A DNA stretch of 64,000 nucleotides from Caballeronia sp. INDeC2 (GTDB taxonomy: Bacteria > Pseudomonadota > Gammaproteobacteria > Burkholderiales > Burkholderiaceae). A program made the position numbers and the translations under genes. Below the pieces are notes generated by a model. The model was not told where the DNA came from, ran no database searches, and worked only from the letters and a program-made list of their open reading frames with translations. Below, one piece after another: positions 1 to 7,052 of this stretch (its first letter is position 1; each line of letters opens with the position of its first letter). The stretch covers positions 372,001-436,000 of the forward strand of contig NZ_JALQDG010000003.1 in assembly GCF_023631325.1 (NCBI RefSeq), given 5' to 3'.

Positions 1-438
1 CTGCGTGACGAACTTCTGCAGCTTCTGGACACCGACCGCCCGGAAGTGGTCAAGCTCGTTTCCTGGGCCGCGTCCAACGGGGATCGCTCGGAGAACGGCG
101 ACTATATCTACGGCAAGCGGCGGCTGCGCGAAATCGACCGCCGCATCCGCTTTCTGACGAAGCGTCTGGATCTCGCGGAAGTGGTGGACAGCAGCAAGCA
201 AGAGAACGTCGATCAGGTGTTCTTCGGCGCGACGGTGGACTACGCAGGCGAAGACGGCGATGTAAAGACGGTGACGATCGTGGGTGTCGATGAGGTGAAT
301 CTGGACATCGGCTATGTGAGCTGGATCTCGCCGGTCGCGCGGGCGCTGTTGAAGGCGAAGACGGGCGACACGGTCGCGCTGCATACGCCGGCGGGCGTGC
401 AACAAATCGATATTCTGGATGTGCGATATCCGGATTGA
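1..438 (+). CDS. greB: Transcription elongation factor GreB, 3' part (5' end outside window)
   Basis: GreB binds in the secondary channel of RNA polymerase and stimulates cleavage of backtracked transcripts. The reading frame is open from base 1, so the gene starts upstream; 145 residues are visible, and I judge that only about 40 residues of the N-terminal coiled coil are missing. The visible part begins LRDELLQLLD and contains the GreB-type block SENGDYIYGKRRLREIDRR, followed by the C-terminal FKBP-like domain with IGYVSWISPVARALLKAKTGD. The longer GreB-style linker (NGDYIYGKRRLR) separates it from GreA. It ends just before a shared terminator and converges with the porin gene. Confidence 0.95.
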   Translation: MRDELLQLLDTDRPEVVKLVSWAASNGDRSENGDYIYGKRRLREIDRRIRFLTKRLDLAEVVDSSKQENVDQVFFGATVDYAGEDGDVKTVTIVGVDEVNLDIGYVSWISPVARALLKAKTGDTVALHTPAGVQQIDILDVRYPD

Positions 439-463
439 TCGAAAGTTATCGCACGGACCAAAA

Positions 464-489
464 AAAAGCCGCTCCGAAGAGCGGCTTTT
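464..489. terminator. Bidirectional Rho-independent terminator between greB and porin
   Basis: Perfect 11-bp stem (464-474 with 479-489) with a CGAA tetraloop. It is flanked by an A-run on one side and a T-run on the other, so it can serve both converging genes, greB (+) and the porin (-). Confidence 0.9.
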
Positions 490-513
490 CTACAACTAAA
501 CTGCTTGTGAAGC

Positions 514-1656
514 TTAGAAGCGGTGACGCACGCCGACCGTAGCCGAAACCTGGTTGCCGTTCGACGACATGCCCACACCGTTGATCACAGCACCGATCGG
601 CAGGCCGTCCTGGTCGGTCATGTGCTGGTATTCGCCTTGCAGGTACACGTCGGTACGCTTGGACAGCGCGTATGCCGTTTGCAGGCTGAACTGGTGGAAC
701 TTCGGCTTTTCGCCATCGATACGGCTGTCCGTGTAGGTGTACGCACCCGCGAGCGACAGAGCCGGCGTCAGGTTGTAACGGCCGTTGACTTCGTAGTTCG
801 TGAAGCGAACGTGACCGTCGGTCAGGTTGATCGAGCCAGCGCCTTGCGAGCCGACGTTGGTGATCGACGAAGCGTTGTCCAGCATCGTTTGCGTGAACAC
901 GAAGCCAACAGTCGCCGGGCCGAACGCGTAGCTCAGGCCACCGCCGAAGATGCGCTGACGGCCAGCGACGAACGGCGTGTTGTCGGTCGTGATCGCGCCG
1001 TTGACGTTGTTCGTCGGCGAGCCGACGTTGTTCAGCTGCATGTACGCGGCTGCCACGTTCAACGGACCGTAGTTGTACGATGCGCCGACGCTGTATGCGC
1101 GGTTGTCCGCGAAGCCGCCTGCTTCGTTCGAGAAGCCGTACATCGCGCCCAGCTTGAAGCCGGCGTAGTTCGCGCTCGTGTACTTGACCGAGTTGTTGAC
1201 GCGGAACGTGTTGTCGAGGTTGTCGTTGTCGAACGGGTGGGCGAACTGCGTGCCGCCGTATTGCGTGCCCGTCAGAGCCAGCGGCCCGAGGAAGTCGACC
1301 ACGGAGTCATATTGACGGCCGAGCGTCACGGCGCCGAACTGGTTGCTCGACAGACCGACAAATGCCTGACGACCGAACTCGCGACCACCCTGGCCATTCG
1401 TGCCGTTCATGATGTTGAAGCCGTTTTCCAACGTGAAGATCGCCTTCAGGCCGCCACCGAGGTCCTCGGAACCACGCAGGCCCCAACGGCTGCCGTTGAC
1501 GGAACCGCTCGTCGCCTTCCAGTTGCTGTGGCCTTGCTGGTTGTTCGTGTAGGTGATGCCCGCATCGATCAGGCCGTACAGCGTGACGCTGCTTTGCGCA
1601 TGGGCGGCGGTAGCAAAAACGCCCGTCAGGGCGGCGACCATGAGAGTCTTTTTCAT
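514..1656 (-). CDS. Gram-negative porin (OmpC/Omp32-like outer-membrane trimeric porin)
   Basis: A general-diffusion porin of 380 residues. The start chosen is the ATG whose product begins MKKTLMVAALTG; it has GGAG about 8 bases upstream, and the 19-20-residue signal peptide ends at AHA-QSSVTLYG, the typical mature start of beta-proteobacterial porins. The body is rich in Gly, Asn and Tyr with alternating beta-strand pattern, carries the L3-like GREFGRQAFVGLS region, and ends in GVRHRF, the terminal Phe needed for BAM-dependent insertion. A longer open frame reaches 1767, but that extension lacks a signal peptide. It is monocistronic with a 3' terminator at 464-489 and a long upstream gap, which suggests heavy regulation. 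The substrate cannot be told from sequence. Confidence 0.95.
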   Translation of the reverse strand: MKKTLMVAALTGVFATAAHAQSSVTLYGLIDAGITYTNNQQGHSNWKATSGSVNGSRWGLRGSEDLGGGLKAIFTLENGFNIMNGTNGQGGREFGRQAFVGLSSNQFGAVTLGRQYDSVVDFLGPLALTGTQYGGTQFAHPFDNDNLDNTFRVNNSVKYTSANYAGFKLGAMYGFSNEAGGFADNRAYSVGASYNYGPLNVAAAYMQLNNVGSPTNNVNGAITTDNTPFVAGRQRIFGGGLSYAFGPATVGFVFTQTMLDNASSITNVGSQGAGSINLTDGHVRFTNYEVNGRYNLTPALSLAGAYTYTDSRIDGEKPKFHQFSLQTAYALSKRTDVYLQGEYQHMTDQDGLPIGAVINGVGMSSNGNQVSATVGVRHRF

Positions 1657-2059
1657 CTTTGTAACTCCGAGAGCAGATTGGGCCGGGGACCCAGGCTTTG
1701 AGGAAACCTCGCTCCGACGCGCTGCGAGAGGCGCGGGCGGAGGAGCAATGCGCCGGCGGTGCGACACATTTGTTTCCGGACCAGACGAAGTGTAAAGACG
1801 GTGTTACAGAAGGGACCTCCCAATTTCCGCAATAAACCATTGTTGATGCGGCAATGATCTATTCGGCGAACATTTTTCTTTATATACAATGATTTATCGA
1901 CGAATAAAGTCGTAAGGGCGCAGGTGTCAACCGAATGACGTTGCGGATGCGCGACATGAATCGCGCCGGAAAATAACGAAAAATTCTGCAATTCGATTGT
2001 TGAGATATTTGAAACAGAAGTTTGCGTCTTTTGCAGGTAATTAATGCGGGCTGCATCGC
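1657..2059. other. Intergenic, AT-rich upstream region of the porin gene
   Basis: No convincing coding region. On the minus strand a TATAAA-like hexamer (1884-1879) lies some 220 bases upstream of the porin start, which would give a long 5' leader; this is a guess with a poor -35. Small open frames here lack ribosome binding sites and coding character. Confidence 0.4.
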
Positions 2060-2065
2060 TATACT

Positions 2066-2155
2066 GTCATTTCTGCTTTCCGAAGCAGACTTTTTCGTTG
2101 ACGGAAAAAGATCTCCAAACTTTGTCAGCGCGACTTCCCGGTCGCGCTTTTTTTT
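2066..2155 (+). ncRNA. Candidate small RNA with three tandem stem-loops and intrinsic terminator
   Basis: A TATACT hexamer (2060-2065) is followed by three consecutive perfect hairpins. They are 2072-2078 with 2083-2089 (loop TCCG), 2090-2096 with 2104-2110 (7-base loop), and 2127-2134 with 2141-2148 followed by eight T. The transcript would be about 84 nt and has a single-stranded stretch (2111-2126) containing ATCTCC and ACTTTGT between the second and third hairpins. No good -35 box is seen. The order promoter, hairpins, unpaired linker, U-tailed terminator is typical of Hfq-type sRNAs. I recognise no named family. Confidence 0.5.
2127..2155 (+). terminator. Rho-independent terminator of the candidate sRNA
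   Basis: Perfect 8-bp stem AGCGCGAC/GTCGCGCT with a 6-base loop and an uninterrupted run of eight T (2148-2155). No protein gene on the plus strand ends upstream, which is the main reason to propose an independent RNA. Confidence 0.8.
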
Positions 2156-3035
2156 GCCCTGTTCCGCTAGCGCCTCGGGGCGTCTTCCTCCGCAACGAAA
2201 TCGCCGTCGCGCGGGGTCGCCCAGCCTCCATCACGTGGTGTATTGCGTCCATTGGCAATGAGCGCAGCTTTTGCCAGAGGTCGCCATCCATGCAGGACCG
2301 AAATCGAGCGATGAAGCATTCTCTGTCGATGGCGGGGCGAGCTAGTTCAACCATTGAGCGAATCGATTGAAATGGGCCATCGTAGGTCCGCCGCCATTAC
2401 ATTCACATCATGACTTAGTTTCATGTTGCTTAATGTTGGAGAATCGGGCAAGACAGTTAAAAAATCGGATCATCTAGTTGCAGTTTGAATGGAAATCTCG
2501 TTTTCTATGTGAGCGCATTGCTCAAGAGTTCTGAAAATATCGCGTTTGTCGGGAATGGGTATCGCCGAAAATTTATTATATTTTCCGCTTCCGAAAGCGC
2601 TCTTTGATTTCAATAAAACGATTTCATTCTAATGAGAGATAAAAGGAGATTCACCCGCCCAAGCGGGCGCGCGGCGGGCCACACCGGGCGGCGCGCCGCG
2701 CGACGGGCAAGCACATCCGGTCACGCGGTCGTGGACGAAGGCGCGAGCACCCCTTACGGACAAACTCAACGTGAAGATGAAATCAATTTCTGTTAATCGG
2801 GGAATGCGATTACGGGTTATCCGCTATTGCGATGATGTGAAGTCAGCACGGGCTTAATAAACGAAAGCGAGATTTTCGCCGTGACGCTTCGTCTCACTGA
2901 ATTCACAAAACGCGGAAATAATCCCAAGGACCGCGACTTTTGTCAGCGGAGCCCGCAATCCCACGCTGCGTTAGAATGAGCAACCCAGCCAACGCTCCAC
3001 GCGAGCGTTCACGAAAGCCGCCTCCGCCGTCCACG
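2156..3035. other. Intergenic region with AT-rich tracts and a GC-rich palindromic patch
   Basis: No supported gene. About 2380-2640 is strongly AT-rich for this genome. About 2655-2710 is an abrupt block of G and C containing nested inverted repeats (CCCGCCC..GGGCGGG-type), and AT-rich sequence resumes at about 2770. TGCGTTAGAAT (2967-2977) resembles an extended -10 element for the following exonuclease gene. Confidence 0.4.
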
Positions 3036-4181
3036 ATGCATCACGATCTGTCCGCAAGCCTTGCCTTTCCCTCCGAGCCCATCGTATTCGTCGATCTCGA
3101 AACGACCGGCGCCACGTTTGGCGTCGACCGTATCACTGAGATCGGCATCGTGGAGGCCGGGCCGTCGGGCGTCTCGCAATGGACATCGCTCGTCAATCCG
3201 CAAAAGCCGATTCCCGCGTTCGTGCAGCAGTTGACCGGCATCACCGACGCGATGGTGCGCGACGCCCCCACGTTCGAGCAACTCGCGTCCGGTCTGCTCG
3301 ATCGCTTGAACGGCCGTCTCTTCGTCGCGCATAACGCGCACTTCGACCACGGCTTCCTCAAGGGCGAGTTCAGGCGCATGGGTCTTCGCTTCGCGCCGGA
3401 CGTGCTCTGCACCGTGCAACTGTCCCGCGCGGTGTATCCGGCGGAAAGCCGTCACGGTCTCGATGCGCTCGTCGAGCGCCACATGCTCGTGCCCTCGGCG
3501 CGGCACCGCGCATTGGCCGACGCCGACCTGCTCTGGCAATTCTGGCAACACCTGCATCGCGCGAACGCGCCGGATGTCATGCGCGCGCACCTCGATCGCG
3601 TGACGCGCCGGTTCCAGCTCGCGGCGCACATCGACGAAGATACGATCGAGCAGATCGCCGCAGGCTGCGGCGTCTACATGTTCTATGGCGACGACGACGC
3701 GCCGCTCTACGCGGGCAGAAGCGTGCGGTTGCGCCAGCGCGTGCGCTCGCATCTCGTCGGCCCGCGACGTTCGGCGAAAGATCTGCGTCTGGCCGCGCTC
3801 GTGCGACGCCTCGAATGGAGGGGGACGGGCGGCGAAATCGGCGCGCTGCTGGCCGAAGCGCAATGGATAGCGAGTGCGCGTCCGGCGCACAATCGTGCGC
3901 CGAAGTCGCGTCCGGGCGATGTCCGCGGCGCGCCGTGGCCGTACGCAGGCGCGATCGCGATCGAGGAGCGCGATGCGGCATCGGGGCAACGCGCGTGGCA
4001 TGTCATCGACAACTGGTGCTATCTCGGCACCGCCAGCGCGCTCGGGCAGGCCGGTGCGCTGCACGCGAGCGCCGATTCGCCCGCGTTCGAACTGTCGACG
4101 TATCGCATCCTGAGCGAGCGAATCGCGCGCGGGCTCGCCGTGACGCCGCTCGGCTGCGGAACGCTCGCGTCCACGGTCTGA
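3036..4181 (+). CDS. DnaQ-like 3'-5' exonuclease fused to GIY-YIG nuclease domain (Cho/UvrC-like)
   Basis: Two nuclease domains in about 381 residues. The N-terminal half is a DEDDh exonuclease: FVDLETTG (ExoI), NAHFDHGFL (ExoII) and HRALADADL (ExoIII). The C-terminal half, from about residue 200, carries a GIY-YIG-type domain with GCGVYMFYGDD and LYAGRSVRLRQRVRSH, as in the N-terminal nuclease of UvrC or Cho. The architecture suggests DNA repair, incising and trimming, but the role is inferred. The start is uncertain: ATG 3036 is chosen because TTAGAAT at 2971-2977 looks like a -10 box, while ATG 2976 or TTG 2940 (AAGGA nine bases upstream) would lengthen the protein. Confidence 0.85.
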   Translation: MHHDLSASLAFPSEPIVFVDLETTGATFGVDRITEIGIVEAGPSGVSQWTSLVNPQKPIPAFVQQLTGITDAMVRDAPTFEQLASGLLDRLNGRLFVAHNAHFDHGFLKGEFRRMGLRFAPDVLCTVQLSRAVYPAESRHGLDALVERHMLVPSARHRALADADLLWQFWQHLHRANAPDVMRAHLDRVTRRFQLAAHIDEDTIEQIAAGCGVYMFYGDDDAPLYAGRSVRLRQRVRSHLVGPRRSAKDLRLAALVRRLEWRGTGGEIGALLAEAQWIASARPAHNRAPKSRPGDVRGAPWPYAGAIAIEERDAASGQRAWHVIDNWCYLGTASALGQAGALHASADSPAFELSTYRILSERIARGLAVTPLGCGTLASTV

Positions 4182-4188
4182 CGCGCGA

Positions 4189-4791
4189 TCAGCCGACCGC
4201 GCCCACGCCGCCCGACGCGCAGACGTGCGACAGCGCGCGCATGAGCGGCGCGTTCATCGACGAGTTGTAGCGCGTCAAATGCTTCCATCGCGCGACGCTC
4301 TCGGCGAGTCGCACGGGGCAGTCCTCCGCGTGACGAATCGGCTCGACATGCGCGAGCGCCGACATGAGCGACTGCGTGAGGCGATCCAGCTTCGGTCGCG
4401 TGTCGGTCGCGAGATCGGGCGGCGATGCTTCCGGCGCAGCCTTCAGCGCGCGCCAGTTCGCGAAGAGCGCGTTCTGCACATCCTTGCTGGCTTCGATCTG
4501 ATCGCGGAAGAACTGTCGCGCGAATTCAGGATCGACTTGCGCGGCCGACGCCTTATCCTCGACGTGCTTGAGCAACGCTTCTTCGCGCGGCGAATCGGTG
4601 ATCGGCTCGTGACGGGCCCACTTCCAGCGCGCGACGGGCTCCGCAAGCGCGAGCCGTTGCGAGACCAGGGCGATGAGGTTGGTGAACGGAGTATCGTCGC
4701 CATCCGCGTGCGCGGATGTGGGCGCGGCAAGCGCGAGCACGCAGGCGAAAGCGACGGAGGCGAGGAGAGATGAGTTCGAGCGACGGCGCAT
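4189..4791 (-). CDS. Secreted (periplasmic) monofunctional chorismate mutase-like protein, AroQ-gamma type
   Basis: 200 residues starting MRRRSNSSLLASVAFACVLAL; a cleavable signal peptide ends near AHA-DGDD. The mature part is all-helical with the chorismate-mutase arrangement: LIALVSQRLALAEPVARWKW (first helix with the conserved Arg and Lys), then DSPREEALL and ARQFFRDQIEASKDVQ, followed by a Cys-containing C-terminal region. This layout matches the exported AroQ-gamma mutases, which convert chorismate to prephenate outside the cytoplasm. An open frame reaches 4956, but this ATG is the only one giving a signal peptide. It converges with the exonuclease gene. Its physiological role is unknown. 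Confidence 0.8.
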   Translation of the reverse strand: MRRRSNSSLLASVAFACVLALAAPTSAHADGDDTPFTNLIALVSQRLALAEPVARWKWARHEPITDSPREEALLKHVEDKASAAQVDPEFARQFFRDQIEASKDVQNALFANWRALKAAPEASPPDLATDTRPKLDRLTQSLMSALAHVEPIRHAEDCPVRLAESVARWKHLTRYNSSMNAPLMRALSHVCASGGVGAVG

Positions 4792-5003
4792 CGGTATCGG
4801 ATAAAAGCGCGAGAGAACGCCAGAATAGCGCACCGTGCTCAAACCGGAACGAGGCGAGCCGCACCGCACGACTCGCCCGAGTGAGGTCATGAACGAGGGA
4901 CGCGACGCATCCTGGCCTGCGCCATGTACGGACCGGACGGTCCGAATGCGCCGCACGCGGCGGGCGTCGTTCTCACGACGACGGCGTGATCCAGTATGTC
5001 CGC

Positions 5004-5153
5004 CTACTTGGACTGCGCCGAATTGCGCTGTTCATCGAAGAACGCGCGCACATGCTCGGGCAGCTCCGTCGCGAGAAACTCGACGCCAACCGGCTCCTTA
5101 TCCGGACAATGCACCGTATCGGGCGTCGGAATTTTGGTCGGTTTTGCGTCCAT
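5004..5153 (-). CDS. Small hypothetical protein, 49 residues
   Basis: A short gene with a very good ribosome binding site: TTGAGGAGAG ends six bases before the ATG (cat at 5151-5153), and the stop codon is at 5004-5006. The product starts MDAKPTKIPTPDTVHCPDKE, continues through EPVGVEFLATELPEHVRAFF and ends in a hydrophilic tail. It has no signal peptide or membrane segment and one Cys, and looks like a small soluble acidic protein. Codon use is typical of the genome, supporting that it is real. I recognise no family. Confidence 0.6.
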   Translation of the reverse strand: MDAKPTKIPTPDTVHCPDKEPVGVEFLATELPEHVRAFFDEQRNSAQSK

Positions 5154-5381
5154 GATTTCTCTCCTCAATGACTACAACAATTGCGCCAACTGGCCGATGC
5201 GACTTTTGCACTGCCGCATGCGGCCGAAATTCAAATACGCTTCTCTCTCTAGATGCGTTATCGGATCGCAACCGCTTCGGCTTGAGCGAAATTGGCGCGA
5301 CGCATTGATCGACGCATGATCGTTCGTTCGGTTCGGTCCAGCAGCGGTAACTACTTGCCGGCCGAAATCCATTTTGCTGCA

Positions 5382-5480
5382 AAAACTACAGTTTTGACGA
5401 TTGCCGATGGCATCTCGCGAAGCCGCGCCCAGCGTGACTTTGGTGCGAAGCTGCCATTGCGTACTTAAACTGTAGCTTTT
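5382..5480. repeat. Imperfect 14-bp inverted repeats bounding a ~100-bp element
   Basis: AAAAACTACAGTTT (5382-5395) is matched by AAACTGTAGCTTTT (5467-5480) with one mismatch out of 14. They enclose about 70 bases. This could be a MITE-like remnant, a small hairpin RNA or chance; I see no flanking target-site duplication. Confidence 0.4.
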
Positions 5481-5524
5481 CCTCTATGGATATAACGATA
5501 CCGGGAAACCAGCGTTGACGCTTG

Positions 5525-5692
5525 ATGGTGCGGAGCGGAAAATGGCTCGTTGTTGTACGAAAGCGCACATATAAGGCAAATCAGGTGCGCGCAGCGGCGG
5601 CTCGTGAAATTGCTGAAGCTGATTTGGAGTCAGTTCGCAATCCCGTGTACGAACTCAACGTTCGTTGCAAGATCGTGAAAGGCTGCGCTTAA
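5525..5692 (+). CDS. Doubtful 55-residue open reading frame
   Basis: ATG 5525 to TAA 5690-5692, starting MVRSGKWLVVVRKRTYKANQ. It has no ribosome binding site and no recognised family, and its codon use is less biased than that of surrounding genes. Basic residues and an A/E-rich middle are all that can be seen. It may be a remnant of a transferred gene or not coding at all. Confidence 0.2.
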   Translation: MVRSGKWLVVVRKRTYKANQVRAAAAREIAEADLESVRNPVYELNVRCKIVKGCA

Positions 5693-5733
5693 CCACTGGT
5701 CAGGCGGTGGCACAAGGCACAAGGCACAAAAGC

Positions 5734-5770
5734 AAAAACCCGCGATCACTTGCGTAATCGCGGGTTTTTT
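5734..5770 (-). terminator. Terminator downstream of tRNA-Thr
   Basis: 13-bp stem (5734-5746 with 5757-5769, ten-base loop) with A and T runs on both sides. It lies just past the 3' end of the minus-strand tRNA gene. Confidence 0.85.
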
Positions 5771-5788
5771 GATGCTGCTGAATCTTGA

Positions 5789-5864
5789 TGGTGCCGGAAA
5801 GAGGAATCGAACCCCCGACCTTCGCATTACGAATGCGCTGCTCTACCGTCTGAGCTATTCCGGC
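5789..5864 (-). tRNA. tRNA-Thr (anticodon CGU)
   Basis: 76 bases including an encoded CCA. The acceptor stem is GCCGGAA/TTCCGGC, the D-arm AGCTCAGACGGTAGAGC, and the anticodon loop CTTCGTAATG-like with CGT. The T-arm is GGGGGTTCGATTCCTC-like. It reads Thr ACG codons and is followed by its own terminator. Confidence 0.95.
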
Positions 5865-5917
5865 ATCAGAGAAACAAGATTATAGCGAGCACATTCTCGT
5901 TTTGGCAATACCCTGAA

Positions 5918-6937
5918 TCAATTTTTCTTTTCGATATGGTAGCGGGTCACACGGTCGACCTCGCTTTTCGAGCCGAGGAACACGGCCACGCGCTGATGCA
6001 GGCTTGTCGGAACGATATCGAGGATGCGTTGCTCGCCGTTGGTCGCCGCGCCGCCGGCCTGTTCGACGATGAACGCCATCGGGTTCGCTTCGTACATCAG
6101 GCGCAGCTTGCCGGGCTTCGACGGATCGCGCTTGTCGGCCGGGTACATGAAAATGCCGCCGCGATTCAGGATGCGGTGCACGTCCGCGACCATCGATGCG
6201 ATCCAGCGCATGTTGAAGTCTTCCTTGCGCGCGCCGTCCTTTCCGGCGTTCAGTTCGTCGACGTAACGCTGCACCGGCTCGTACCAGTGCCGCGTGTTCG
6301 ACGCGTTGATCGCGTACTCGCGCGTCTCGAAGGGGATCGTCATGTCGCGCTGCGTGAGCACCCACGAACCGAGTTCGCGATCGAGCGTGAAGCAGTTCAC
6401 GCCGTGGCCCGTCGTCAGCACGAGCACCGTCTGCGGACCGTACACCGCATAACCCGCCGCGACCTGCTGCGAGCCCGGCTGCATGAACGCCTCTTCGGTC
6501 GGCTCGACGCCGTCCGGGCAACGCAGCACCGAAAAGATCGTGCCGATCGACACATTGACGTCGATATTCGACGAACCGTCGAGCGGATCGAACGTCAGCA
6601 GATAATTGCCCTTCGGATAGCGATTCGGGATCGGGAAGATCTTTTCCATTTCTTCCGATGCCATCGCGGCCAGGTTGCCGCCCCATTCATTGGCTTCGAG
6701 CAGGATTTCGTTCGAGAGCACGTCGAGCTTCTTCTGCACCTCGCCCTGAACGTTCTCGCTGCCCGCCGAGCCGAGCGCCTCGCCGAGCGCGCCCTTGCTC
6801 ACGTGATAGCTGATCTGCTTGCACGCGCGCGCAACGACTTCGATCAGGAGACGCAGATCGGCCGGCAGGTTTTGATGTTCGCGCTGCTGTTCGATGAGAT
6901 ATTTCGACAGCGTGGTGCGGCTGGAGATGGAGGACAT
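5918..6937 (-). CDS. fbp: Fructose-1,6-bisphosphatase class 1
   Basis: Hydrolyses fructose 1,6-bisphosphate to fructose 6-phosphate in gluconeogenesis and the Calvin cycle (cytoplasm). 339 residues, the usual class 1 length. The metal and phosphate site [10 protein letters not shown] is at about 117-126 and the ASEE block at about 93-96. The N-terminal [17 protein letters not shown] start agrees with the family, and the ATG needs no adjustment. It lies between tRNA-Thr and pepN, all on the minus strand, with about 115 bases to pepN. Confidence 0.97.
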   Translation of the reverse strand: MSSISSRTTLSKYLIEQQREHQNLPADLRLLIEVVARACKQISYHVSKGALGEALGSAGSENVQGEVQKKLDVLSNEILLEANEWGGNLAAMASEEMEKIFPIPNRYPKGNYLLTFDPLDGSSNIDVNVSIGTIFSVLRCPDGVEPTEEAFMQPGSQQVAAGYAVYGPQTVLVLTTGHGVNCFTLDRELGSWVLTQRDMTIPFETREYAINASNTRHWYEPVQRYVDELNAGKDGARKEDFNMRWIASMVADVHRILNRGGIFMYPADKRDPSKPGKLRLMYEANPMAFIVEQAGGAATNGEQRILDIVPTSLHQRVAVFLGSKSEVDRVTRYHIEKKN

Positions 6938-7052
6938 GCTAGGGCTCCGTGAGCGTTAGACGAATAATCACGATTCTAACCGCTCGACCCGGCCGCCCCA
7001 TGTGACAGCGACCGCCGCGCACAAACTTCACGCGGCGGTCGCTAAACAGCCA

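Larger units (their letters stand above)
5154..5733. other. Gene-poor, lower-GC region beside the 3' side of tRNA-Thr
   Basis: No firmly supported gene. It holds an imperfect 14-bp inverted repeat (5382-5395 with 5467-5480) and an open frame of 55 codons at 5525-5692 (MVRSGKWLVVV...) without a Shine-Dalgarno sequence. There is also a threefold tandem GGCACAA at about 5709-5729. The composition differs from the flanking genes, as often seen on the 3' side of tRNA genes. Confidence 0.5.

Noticed and set aside
523..1701. Long plus-strand open frame opposite the porin gene
   Set aside because: Arg/Val-rich mirror of a high-GC gene; no ribosome binding site; the minus strand has signal peptide, family motifs and terminator.
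2044..2370. 108-codon open frame in the intergenic region
   Set aside because: No ribosome binding site, mixed codon use, and it runs through the terminator of the candidate sRNA.
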